From Microbacterium paulum (GTDB lineage Bacteria > Actinomycetota > Actinomycetes > Actinomycetales > Microbacteriaceae), in NCBI RefSeq assembly GCF_015707995.1, contig NZ_JAAGRY010000012.1, forward strand, positions 1 to 59,590: a DNA stretch of 59,590 nucleotides, in the 5' to 3' direction. Under the pieces are notes generated by a model. It did not search any database, was not told where the DNA came from, and saw nothing but the letters and a program-made list of their open reading frames with translations. Numbering within the stretch: the stretch's first letter is position 1; the number at the start of each line of letters is the position of its first letter. The translations under genes were made by a program, and so were the position numbers. Shown piece by piece: positions 48,431 through 56,237 of the stretch.

Positions 48431-48807
48431 GCGGGATTCCTCTCTGTGGGGGTGGTTCGGTGGTCGGGGGTGGATGCCACGCTGTCGTGCGCCTCAGGGC
48501 GCACCGCCGTGGCCTCCGCCTCGACGAGGGCGAGCGTGCGCGTGCCGTCGATGTCGGTGAAGACATCGTCGGGGAGCAGGATCACCGCGGCGTCGCGCGA
48601 CGCGGCCTCGAAGCGGATGCGATCGAGGGCGTGCCGCAGGTGCGGTCCGACGAGCACGATGTCAGCGGCGTCGAGGTCGATCGGCAGCGACTGCTCGGTG
48701 CCGGCGACCGCGCTGATCTGGCGGCCCGCCGCTTGCGCGGCGTGTCGCACTCTCTGCGCCACGAACGTGCTCGACGCTCCCGCGCCGCACACCACGAGGA
48801 TCCTCAT
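48427..48807 (-). CDS. stand-alone PTS EIIB-like protein (lactose/cellobiose type), operon leader
   Basis: 126 residues. Residues 1-90 form an EIIB_Lac-like fold with the P-loop-like active site MRILVVCGAGASSTFVAQRV (Cys8). IDLDAADIVLVGPHLRHALDR follows. The last 35 residues are an unrelated disordered tail. It is the first gene of the PTS operon, with GGAGG before the ATG and a coupled HPr gene after. MtlA already carries its own EIIB, and no matching EIIC for a lactose/cellobiose-type EIIB is present. Its role is open: a regulator of the divergent PRD activator or a partner of a distant permease. Confidence 0.88.
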   Translation of the reverse strand: MRILVVCGAGASSTFVAQRVRHAAQAAGRQISAVAGTEQSLPIDLDAADIVLVGPHLRHALDRIRFEAASRDAAVILLPDDVFTDIDGTRTLALVEAEATAVRPEAHDSVASTPDHRTTPTERNPA

Positions 48808-48915
48808 CGATCCGCCTCCTCTCCCGCCATTCTTGTGAAAGGGCTGGGAAGGGACAACCACACTCGCTTCCGCAGGGGCGGAAACCGGCCGTGCCGGGCG
48901 TGGTTGACTGGTCGG
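48808..48915. promoter_or_regulatory. divergent promoter with nested inverted repeats, PTS operon / PRD activator
   Basis: Outer arms CAACCAC (48855-48861) and GTGGTTG (48900-48906) enclose a tighter stem-like repeat TTCCGC-AGGG-GCGGAA (48868-48883). The PTS-side ribosome binding site GGAGG lies near 48817. The repeats sit between the two starts and are candidate sites for the divergent MtlR-like activator. The activator's GTG has TTGACT 6 nt upstream. Confidence 0.5.
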
Positions 48916-50841
48916 GTGAGCAGAGCGCGGCAGGATCGGGTGCTCTCGCTGCTCGTGCGCGAGGCCGACTGGATCACGGCGGGCGAACTCGCCGATGTCG
49001 TGGGGGTGACGCCGCGCAGCATCCGCAGCTACGTCACCGCGCTGAACGCCCGCGTGCCCGGCGGGGGCGTCGTCGAGTCGGGGCCCCTCGGCTACCACGC
49101 GGGGCCGGATGCCACGGCCGCCCTCCGCGCCATGGGCGACGCCGACACACCCCGCGAGCGGGTGCACCATCTCGTGCGGGCGCTGCTCGCGGCATCCGAC
49201 GGCATCGACGTCTACGAGGCCGCCGACGGATTTCACGTCAGCGCGGCGACGATCGAGAGCGACCTCGGCCGGGTGCGGGCGCTGCTGGGCGGAAGCGGGA
49301 TCGTGCTCGAGCGCACCGCCTCGCGCGCACGCCTGCGCGGCACCGAGATGGCGCAGCGCCGGCTGCTGTCGACGCTGGTGCACGAAGAGACCGACGAGGG
49401 TGCGTTCGACCTCGCGGCCGTGCGCCGCACGCTCGGTGAGGGGTCGATCGGGCCCGACGCCTTCGGGCCGTTCAAAGCCGATCTCGTCGCGGGGCTCGGC
49501 ACGCTCGGCTACTTCGTGAACGAGTTCGGCATCGGCGACGTCATGCTGCACGTCGCGATCACGGCCGACCGGGTGGCGCACGGCCGCGCGCTCGAGGTGA
49601 CCGTCGCGAACGAGCCGCCCGCCGCGCAGGAAGAGGTCGGTGCGCTGCTCGACCGGCTGTGCGACGAGCACCTCGGCGTGCGCCTCGGTGCGGGCGACCG
49701 CCGGCACCTCGCCGCGCTCGTGCTGAGCCGCGTCGTCGCGCCGGGGGCGAGCGAACCGGCATCCGTCATCCGCTCCCGCCTCGAGCCCGACGTCGAGCAG
49801 GCGGTGCGGGACGTCGTGCACCAGGCCGCGGTCGCCTTCCTCGTCGACGTCGACCACGAAGACTTCATCCTGCGCCTCGCCCTGCATGTGCAGAACCTGC
49901 GGCTGCGCGCCCGCGAGCAGGCGTGGTCGCGCAACCCGCTGACGCGCTCGCTCAAAGCCACCTACCCGATGATCTTCGAGATCGCGGTGTTCATCGCCGA
50001 CGGACTGCGGGGGATTCTCGGCATCCCCCTCCTCGACGACGAGATCGCCTACATCGCGATGCACGTCGGCGGGCGGCTGGAACGCAGCCGCGGTGTCGGG
50101 GCGATTCCGACGGCGACGATCGTGTGCCCCGGCTACTACGAGCTGCACGAGCTGCTGCGATCGAGCGTCGACCGCTCGCTCGGGCAGGCCGTCGACGTCG
50201 TCGGGGTCGAGACGCGGGTCGACCCCGACTGGGAGGCGATCGACACCGACCTGGTGCTCACGACGATCGACCCGCCCGTCGTTTCGGATCGCGTCGTGCG
50301 CATTCAGCCCTTCCTCACCGAGGCCGACATCGAGCGGGTGCAGGCCGCCGCCGGTCGCGTGCGCCGCGGGCGGCGGCTCGCGCGCCTGCAGGGCGAACTC
50401 GGCCGCTACTTCTCGCCGAGCGCGTTCATCGGGCGGGTCGCCGCCGACGCGACCCCCGAGTCGGTCATCCGCGAACTCGGGGCACGGCTCGTCGCGCAGG
50501 GCGTCATCGACGACGGCTACGTCGAGCGCACGCTGGAGCGCGAACGGCTCTCGTCGACGGCGTTCACCGACGCGCTCGCCGTGCCGCACGCGCTCGGCAT
50601 GACCGCCACCCGCACGGCCATCGCCGTGGCGATCGCGGAACCGTCGATGGCGTGGGGCGAGGGGCGTGTGCAGGTGATCGCGATGGTCGCCTTCTCGGAG
50701 AGCGACCGTGAGGCGTTCCAGACCGTCTTCGAGCAGCTCGTCGAGGTGTTCAGCGAGCGCGACAGCGTGCAGCGGATCGTGCGGCGCGGCACCGACTTCG
50801 GATCGTTCCTCGACGAGCTCGTCGCCGTCATCGACGGCTGA
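48916..50841 (+). CDS. mtlR: MtlR-type PTS-regulated transcriptional activator (HTH, 2 PRD, EIIB-like, EIIA)
   Basis: 641 residues from a GTG. Order of domains: winged HTH (about 1-60, ITAGELADVVGVTPRSIRSY), a second HTH-like region (about 75-140, YEAADGFHVSAATIESDLGR), PRD1 (about 180-290, with FGIGDVMLHVAI), PRD2 (about 300-400, DDEIAYIAMHVGGRLER), EIIB-like (about 410-500, IVCPGYYELHELLR, no Cys in the usual loop except C415-416 region) and EIIA (about 500-641) with His558 in ALAVPHALGM. PTS phosphorylation of PRD and EIIA histidines tunes activity. It diverges from the mannitol operon it should control. Confidence 0.92.
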   Translation: MSRARQDRVLSLLVREADWITAGELADVVGVTPRSIRSYVTALNARVPGGGVVESGPLGYHAGPDATAALRAMGDADTPRERVHHLVRALLAASDGIDVYEAADGFHVSAATIESDLGRVRALLGGSGIVLERTASRARLRGTEMAQRRLLSTLVHEETDEGAFDLAAVRRTLGEGSIGPDAFGPFKADLVAGLGTLGYFVNEFGIGDVMLHVAITADRVAHGRALEVTVANEPPAAQEEVGALLDRLCDEHLGVRLGAGDRRHLAALVLSRVVAPGASEPASVIRSRLEPDVEQAVRDVVHQAAVAFLVDVDHEDFILRLALHVQNLRLRAREQAWSRNPLTRSLKATYPMIFEIAVFIADGLRGILGIPLLDDEIAYIAMHVGGRLERSRGVGAIPTATIVCPGYYELHELLRSSVDRSLGQAVDVVGVETRVDPDWEAIDTDLVLTTIDPPVVSDRVVRIQPFLTEADIERVQAAAGRVRRGRRLARLQGELGRYFSPSAFIGRVAADATPESVIRELGARLVAQGVIDDGYVERTLERERLSSTAFTDALAVPHALGMTATRTAIAVAIAEPSMAWGEGRVQVIAMVAFSESDREAFQTVFEQLVEVFSERDSVQRIVRRGTDFGSFLDELVAVIDG

Positions 50842-50879
50842 GGCTGGGGTGGGGCGCTGGCGCGCGCGGGTGGGGCGGG

Positions 50880-51452
50880 TCAGCCGCGAGCGAGGCGCTC
50901 TTCGAGGCCGCGCTTGACGGTCGGCCACTCGTGCGGCAGTACCGAGTAGACGACCGTGTCGCGGAGCGTTCCATCGGGGCCGAAGCGGTGGTTGCGCAAG
51001 ATGCCGTCCTGCTTGGCGCCGAGGCGTTCGATCGCGGCGCGCGACTGGCGGTTGTGCCAGTGCGTGCGCAGTTCGACGGCGATCGCGTCGCACGTCTCGA
51101 ACGCGTGGCCGAGCAGCAGCAGCTTCGCGGCGGTGTTGACGGCGGTGCGCTGCACGGTCGGCGACAGCCACGTGTAGCCGAGCTCGGTGCGGCGGTTGGG
51201 CTGATCGATGTTGCACAGGGTCGTCATGCCGACCGGCCGTCCGCCCGCGACGACGGCGAACGGGTTCATGCGCCCCGCGGCATGGTCGGCGAGCCGGTGC
51301 TCGATCTCGATGGATGCCGCGGCGGGCACCGAGGTGTACCACGCGTACTCCAGGCCCTGGGTGGCGGCATCGAGGCCGGCCGCATGGCTGGCATCCAGCG
51401 GCTCCAGGCGCACGTAGGGGTTCTCGAGCACGACGGGATCGGTCAGCAGCAC
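50880..51452 (-). CDS. GNAT-family N-acetyltransferase
   Basis: 190 residues, RimJ/RimL-like (Acetyltransf_3). It starts LLTDPVVLENPYVRLEPLD. The acetyl-CoA region is less canonical: TELGYTWLSPTVQRTAVNTA, without the usual RGxG turn, then KLLLLGHAFETCDAIAVELR and NRQSRAAIERLGAKQDGILR. GTG start with TAGGCT 6 nt upstream, so leaderless. It lies between the PTS regulon and a 98-bp repeat. Substrate unknown. Confidence 0.85.
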   Translation of the reverse strand: MLLTDPVVLENPYVRLEPLDASHAAGLDAATQGLEYAWYTSVPAAASIEIEHRLADHAAGRMNPFAVVAGGRPVGMTTLCNIDQPNRRTELGYTWLSPTVQRTAVNTAAKLLLLGHAFETCDAIAVELRTHWHNRQSRAAIERLGAKQDGILRNHRFGPDGTLRDTVVYSVLPHEWPTVKRGLEERLARG

Positions 51453-51497
51453 AGACCGAGCCTACGCGCCGCGCCGGTCCGCCTGCGCCGGTACACC

Positions 51498-51595
51498 CGT
51501 GTCCCACAAGTGGTCGCTTTCGGGGGCCGAAGGCGACCACATGTGGGACGAGGGATACCCCGAAGGGGACAACCCCCGCCCCAGGTGGGACGAGG
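51498..51595 (-). repeat. 98-bp dispersed intergenic repeat, copy B
   Basis: The reverse complement aligns along its length with copy A at 14109-14206, starting CCTCGTCCCACCTGGGGCGG and ending GACCACTTGTGGGACACG. It contains the same hairpin core (AAGTGGTCGCTTTCG with its complement). Its ends are imperfect inverted repeats (TGTCCCAC / GTGGGACGA). It lies between the GNAT promoter and the 3' end of the phosphohexomutase gene. Confidence 0.75.
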
Positions 51596-51634
51596 TCAGG
51601 CCTGCGCGGCGAGATCAGGGCTGTGCGGGCCGGG

Positions 51635-53356
51635 TCAGGCCTGCGCGGCGGCGATCAGGGCGCGGGCGCCGGCGTCGAGTGCGGCGAGGCGCGCGGCGGC
51701 GTCGTCGGCCGAGTCTCCCCGCGCGTCGAGGTAGGCCTTCAGCTTCGGCTCGGTGCCGCTCGGGCGCACGATCACGCGCGACCCGTCGACGAGCCGCAGG
51801 CGCAGCACGTCGGCGGGCGGCACGTCGGCCGAGGCATCCTCATCGCCCGTCAGCAGGTCTTCGAAGCGCTCCACCGCGACGCCGCCGATCTCCGTCGGCG
51901 GCGCGGCGCGGAGGGCCGCCATGATCCGGGCGATGATCGACACGTCATCGACCCGCAGCGACACCTGCCCCGACTGGAAGAAGCCGAACGTCGCGGCGAA
52001 CTGGTCGAGCAGATCGGCGAGGGTGCGCCCCTGCTCGCGCGCCTCGGCGATCATGCCGAGCAGGGCCACCGCCGCTGAGACGCCGTCTTTGTCCCGCACG
52101 GTCTCGGGGTTCACGAGGTAGCCGAGCGCCTCTTCGAAGCCGAAGACGAGCCCCGGCGCGCGCGAGATCCACTTGAAGCCGGTGAGCGTCGCGTGGAAGT
52201 CGAGACCGTAGTGGTCCGCGACCGTCTCGAGGCCGGGCGACGACACGAGCGAGCAGGCGAGGGATGCCGGGGCGACGAGCCCCGCGTCGGCGGCGCGCTG
52301 CGCAGCCCGCCACCCGAGCAGCAGCCCGGTCTCGTTCCCGGTCAGCCGGCGCCACCCGCCCTCGGCGGCCGGATCGGGGATCGCGACGGCGAGCCGGTCG
52401 GCGTCGGGGTCGTTGGCGAGCACGAACTCGGCCCCCGCCTCGCGCGCCGTCGCAAACGACAGGTCCATCGCGCCGGGCTCTTCGGGGTTCGGGAACGCGA
52501 CGGTCGGGAACGCGCCGTCGGGCTCGATCTGCTGCTCGACGACGACCGGCAGCGGGTAGCCGGCGAGACGCAGGATCGCGCTCAGCGTCTCGTAGCCCAC
52601 GCCGTGCATCGCAGTGTAGACCCAGTTCATGCCGGCCGCGCCGGCGGGCGCCGGGGCGACGGTCGCGGTCGCCGCGACGTACGCGTCGATCACCGCTTCG
52701 TCGGCGAGCTCGTAGGCGCCGCGGGGCAGGTCGGCGACGGATGCCTCGGCCGCCACCCGATCGATGTGCGCGGCGATCTCGGCGTCGGCGGGCGACACGA
52801 TCTGCGAGCCTTCGTCGGCGCCGCCGAGGTAGACCTTGTAGCCGTTGTCGTCGGGCGGGTTGTGCGACGCGGTCACCATGACGCCGGCGTCGGCGCCCAG
52901 GTGCCGCACCGCGAAGGCGAGCACGGGGGTGGGGAGCAACCGTGGCAGCAAGATGGCGCGAAGGCCCGCCCCGGCGAAGAGCTCGGCCGAGTCCTGGGCG
53001 AACACGTCGGAGTTCCGCCGGCCGTCGTAGCCGATCACGACCGTCGGCGGGGCATCCGTGCCCGCGGAGCCCGCCTTCTCGACGAGGTACGCCGCGAACC
53101 CGGCCGCGGCCTGCGCGACGAGCACGCGGTTCATGCGGTTGCTGCCTGCGCCGAGGCGTCCGCGCAGACCCGCCGTGCCGAACGCGAGGCGCGCGCCGAA
53201 GCGGTCGTGCAGGTCGTCGGCAGCCGCGGCGTCGCCCGCCTCGGCATCTCTGATCAGCGCCGCGAGCTCTGCGCGGGTGACCTCGTCGGGGTCTTGTGCG
53301 AGCCAGGCGCGCGCCGCGGCGAGCACCCCCTCGAGCGGGGCGGCCGTGGCATCCAT
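51635..53356 (-). CDS. phospho-sugar mutase (phosphomannomutase/phosphoglucomutase, PmmB-like)
   Basis: 573 residues, alpha-D-phosphohexomutase family. FGTAGLRGRLGAGSNRMNRV opens the first domain. The phosphorylated Ser164 is in VMVTASHNPPDDNGYK, the metal loop is LANDPDADRLAVAIP, the sugar loop is GFEEALGYLVN, and the C-terminal phosphate loop is VRPSGTEPKLKAYLD. The long form and the pairing with purine-nucleoside phosphorylase fit actinobacterial PmmB, which also resembles phosphopentomutases acting on (deoxy)ribose-1-phosphate. Both sugar and pentose substrates are possible. It starts 8 nt after the deoD stop. Confidence 0.93.
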   Translation of the reverse strand: MDATAAPLEGVLAAARAWLAQDPDEVTRAELAALIRDAEAGDAAAADDLHDRFGARLAFGTAGLRGRLGAGSNRMNRVLVAQAAAGFAAYLVEKAGSAGTDAPPTVVIGYDGRRNSDVFAQDSAELFAGAGLRAILLPRLLPTPVLAFAVRHLGADAGVMVTASHNPPDDNGYKVYLGGADEGSQIVSPADAEIAAHIDRVAAEASVADLPRGAYELADEAVIDAYVAATATVAPAPAGAAGMNWVYTAMHGVGYETLSAILRLAGYPLPVVVEQQIEPDGAFPTVAFPNPEEPGAMDLSFATAREAGAEFVLANDPDADRLAVAIPDPAAEGGWRRLTGNETGLLLGWRAAQRAADAGLVAPASLACSLVSSPGLETVADHYGLDFHATLTGFKWISRAPGLVFGFEEALGYLVNPETVRDKDGVSAAVALLGMIAEAREQGRTLADLLDQFAATFGFFQSGQVSLRVDDVSIIARIMAALRAAPPTEIGGVAVERFEDLLTGDEDASADVPPADVLRLRLVDGSRVIVRPSGTEPKLKAYLDARGDSADDAAARLAALDAGARALIAAAQA

Positions 53357-53364
53357 TGCGCCGC

Positions 53365-54195
53365 TCACAGCTGACCGATCACGCGCGCGAGCAGGTCGGA
53401 GATCACGGGCTCGGCCGCCTGACCCGCCTCGATGACCTCGGCGTGGCTGAGCGGGGTCTTCTGAATGCCGGCGGCGAGGTTCGTGATGAGCGAGAACCCG
53501 AGCACCTCCATGCCGGCCTGACGAGCCGCGATCGCTTCGAGCGCGGTCGACATGCCGACGATGTGTCCGCCGATGGTCTTCGCCATCTGCACTTCGGCGG
53601 GCGTCTCGTAGTGCGGTCCGCGAAACTGGCAGTACACGCCCTCGTCCAGCGTCGGGTCGACCTGTCGCGCCAGGTCGCGCAGCCGCGACGAGTACAGGTC
53701 GGTCAGGTCGATGAACGTCGCGCCCTCGAGCGGCGAGTCGGCGGTGAGGTTGATGTGATCGCTGATGAGCACCGGCGTGCCGGGCGTCCAGGTCTCTTTG
53801 ATGCCGCCGGCGCCGTTGGTGAGGACCATCGTGGTCGCGCCGGTCGCGGCGGCCGTCCGCACGCTGTGCACCACGCGCCGCACGCCGTGGCCCTCGTAGT
53901 AGTGCGTGCGCGCGCCGATGACGAGCACGCGCTTGCCGCCGGGCGTCAGAATCGATCGCAGTGAGCCGATGTGCCCGGCGAGGGCGGGCTTCGAGAATCC
54001 GGTGACCTCGGTGGCCGGGATCGTCGCGGTCGTCTCGCCGATGAGCTCCGCAGCCTTCCCCCAGCCGCTGCCGAGCGTGAGGGCGATGTCGTGGTGGTCG
54101 ACGCCGGTGAGACGGGCGATGTCGGATGCCGCCTGCGCGGCGACCTCGAAGGGGTCGGCGGCGGGGTCGTCGAGAGGATTCGTGTACGCAGACAT
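53365..54195 (-). CDS. deoD: purine-nucleoside phosphorylase (trimeric type)
   Basis: 276 residues, the PNP/MTAP group of trimeric enzymes rather than the hexameric E. coli DeoD. Motifs: LTLGSGWGKAAELIG (phosphate), RTHYYEGHGVRRVVHSVR, VLTNGAGGI, GPHYETPAEVQMAKTIG, and the purine site VGMSTALEAIAARQAGMEVL. It cleaves inosine and guanosine to base and ribose-1-phosphate. TAGAGT lies 6 nt before the ATG. It completes the adenosine route begun by add. Confidence 0.95.
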   Translation of the reverse strand: MSAYTNPLDDPAADPFEVAAQAASDIARLTGVDHHDIALTLGSGWGKAAELIGETTATIPATEVTGFSKPALAGHIGSLRSILTPGGKRVLVIGARTHYYEGHGVRRVVHSVRTAAATGATTMVLTNGAGGIKETWTPGTPVLISDHINLTADSPLEGATFIDLTDLYSSRLRDLARQVDPTLDEGVYCQFRGPHYETPAEVQMAKTIGGHIVGMSTALEAIAARQAGMEVLGFSLITNLAAGIQKTPLSHAEVIEAGQAAEPVISDLLARVIGQL

Positions 54196-54284
54196 GGCTC
54201 CACTCTAGAATCCCCACCCGGCGGTCTGCTGAGCCGCCTCTCGCCCCGTCGTCGGAGAGCCCGGGCGCCTGAGAGAATGGACAG

Positions 54285-55736
54285 GTGTCAGCGAGCTTCG
54301 CCTTTTCCCCGTCCGTCGCCGTCCTCGGCGGGGGCCCCGGGGGCTACGAAGCGGCGCTCGCCGCCGCCCAGCTCGGGGCCGAGGTCACCCTCGTCGAGCG
54401 GGCCGGGGTCGGCGGGGCGGCGGTCATCACCGACGTCGTTCCCTCCAAGAGCCTCATCGCGACCGCCGACGCCGCGGTCGCGATCTCGGAGGCATCCGAT
54501 CTGGGGGTCGAATTCTTCGCGAAGGGCGAGAGCGGCAGGCCGCTGAAGCCCGAGGTCGCGATCAACCTCGCCGCCGTCAACAAGCGCCTGCTGTCGCTGG
54601 CCCGTCAGCAGTCCGACGACATGCGCGGCCAGCTGCTCGAGGCGGGCGTGCGGATCATCTCCGGGCACGGCCGGCTCGACGACGCGCATTCGGTGATCGT
54701 GGCGACAGGCCCCGGCGGCACCGACTTCGATCGGGTCGAGGCCGACACCCTCGTCGTCGCCGTGGGCGCGTCGCCGCGCGAGCTGCCGAGCGCGAGGCCC
54801 GACGGCGAGCGCATCCTCACCTGGACCCAGCTCTACGACATGAAGGCGCTGCCCGAGCACCTCATCGTCGTCGGCTCGGGCGTGACGGGCGCCGAGTTCG
54901 CCTCGGCGTACATGAACCTCGGTGCGACGGTGACGCTCATCTCGTCGCGCGACCAGGTGCTGCCGGGCGAAGACCACGATGCCGCGCTCGTGCTCGAGAA
55001 CGTCTTCCGCCGCGGCGGGATGACGGTGCTGTCGAAGTCGCGCGCGCAGGGGGTCGAGCGTGTCGGCGACGGCGTCGTCGTGACCCTCTCCGACGGCCGC
55101 ACCGTCGAGGGCAGCCACTGCCTGCTGGCGGTGGGCTCGATTCCCAACACCGCTGGCATCGGGCTCGAGAAGGCGGGCGTGCAGCTCACCGAGTCGGGGC
55201 ACATCCGGGTGAACCGCGTCGCCCGCACGTCGGTGTCGAACATCTATGCGGCCGGCGACTGCACGACGTTCGTGCCCCTGGCATCCGTCGCGTCCATGCA
55301 GGGGCGCACCGCGATCTTCCACGCCCTCGGCGACACCGTGATCCCGATCGAGCGGCGTCGCATCACGGCGAACATCTTCACCGCCCCCGAGATCGCGACC
55401 GTCGGCAGGCAGGAGAAGGACCTCGAGACGGGCGCCATCAACGGGTACGTGCACAAGCTGCCGCTCGCCGCGAACGCGCGGGCGAAGATGATGGGCATCT
55501 CCGACGGTTTCGTCAAGATCATCGCCCGCGAGGGGTCGGGCACCGTCATCGGCGGCGTCATCGTCGCACCCCGCGCGTCGGAGCTCATCTACCCCATCGC
55601 GATCGCCGTCGAGCGGCGCCTGACGGTCGACCAGGTCTCGCGCGTGTTCGCCGTGTTCCCCTCGCTCACCGGGTCGATCACGGATGCCACGCGCGCGATG
55701 CACCTCGTGAACCGCGACGACGACTTCTTCGGCTGA
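54285..55736 (+). CDS. lpdA: LpdA-type NAD(P)H:quinone flavoprotein (disulfide-reductase fold, no redox cysteines)
   Basis: 483 residues. It has the FAD fold VAVLGGGPGGYEAALAAAQ, the NAD fold IVVGSGVTGAEFASAYMNLG, NIYAAGDCTTFVPLASVASM and a C-terminal dimer domain. Where lipoamide dehydrogenases have a CxxxxC pair, the helix reads GVGGAAVITDVVPSKSLIA, with no cysteine. It is therefore not a lipoamide dehydrogenase; it matches the LpdA (Rv3303c) group of NAD(P)H:quinone reductases. Start GTG, with GAGAAT 6 nt before. Divergent from deoD. Confidence 0.9.
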   Translation: MSASFAFSPSVAVLGGGPGGYEAALAAAQLGAEVTLVERAGVGGAAVITDVVPSKSLIATADAAVAISEASDLGVEFFAKGESGRPLKPEVAINLAAVNKRLLSLARQQSDDMRGQLLEAGVRIISGHGRLDDAHSVIVATGPGGTDFDRVEADTLVVAVGASPRELPSARPDGERILTWTQLYDMKALPEHLIVVGSGVTGAEFASAYMNLGATVTLISSRDQVLPGEDHDAALVLENVFRRGGMTVLSKSRAQGVERVGDGVVVTLSDGRTVEGSHCLLAVGSIPNTAGIGLEKAGVQLTESGHIRVNRVARTSVSNIYAAGDCTTFVPLASVASMQGRTAIFHALGDTVIPIERRRITANIFTAPEIATVGRQEKDLETGAINGYVHKLPLAANARAKMMGISDGFVKIIAREGSGTVIGGVIVAPRASELIYPIAIAVERRLTVDQVSRVFAVFPSLTGSITDATRAMHLVNRDDDFFG

Positions 55737-55770
55737 CCCCCGCGCCCGATGGGCGTTGCCCCGAGCGGGG

Positions 55771-56235
55771 TCAGCGCCGCAGCTGGGCGGTCCAGACGCC
55801 CTCGCCGTCGGCCGAGGTCGCCGAGACCGAGAGCGACACGAGGTCGCGCACCGCGATCGGCACCGCGATGGCCGTGCGCGACGCGCCGCCCTGGCAGACG
55901 ATGTCTTGACGGCTGTCGATGGTCGACCCCTCGGCGACGAACGTGAGCGAGAATTCGGCCCGATCGGTGCCGATGCAGCGCAGCTCGAGCGACTGGAACT
56001 CGGTCGGGGACGCGAACGAGACGGTCTCGGGCGCCTGATCGCCGCCGGCGACGGTGCCGCTGACCGTGGCATCCGGCGCGCTGTCGACGATCGCCGAAGC
56101 CCACGTCTGCCACGCCGCGCGGTCGGTGTCCGACGGGCCGCTCGCGCCGCAGCCCGCAAGGCCCGCGACGAGCAGCACGGATGCCACGGCGACGCCCGCC
56201 CGCACCGCCGTCGATCCCCGCTGCGCGCGCGTCAC
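55771..56235 (-). CDS. small lipoprotein of unknown function
   Basis: 154 residues. GTG start; the signal peptide VAVASVLLVAGLAGC ends in a lipobox with Cys, so it should be exported and lipid-anchored. The mature 125 residues are rich in beta-forming Ser/Thr/Val stretches with two Cys (LRCIGT, DIVCQGG) that could form a disulfide. No family recognised. It begins 2 nt after the biotin-carboxylase gene stop and is probably cotranscribed with it. Confidence 0.8.
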   Translation of the reverse strand: MTRAQRGSTAVRAGVAVASVLLVAGLAGCGASGPSDTDRAAWQTWASAIVDSAPDATVSGTVAGGDQAPETVSFASPTEFQSLELRCIGTDRAEFSLTFVAEGSTIDSRQDIVCQGGASRTAIAVPIAVRDLVSLSVSATSADGEGVWTAQLRR

Positions 56236-56237
56236 GG

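Noticed and set aside
54285..55736. Dihydrolipoamide dehydrogenase (E3) assignment
   Set aside because: The redox-active cysteine pair is absent, so the E3 reaction is not possible.
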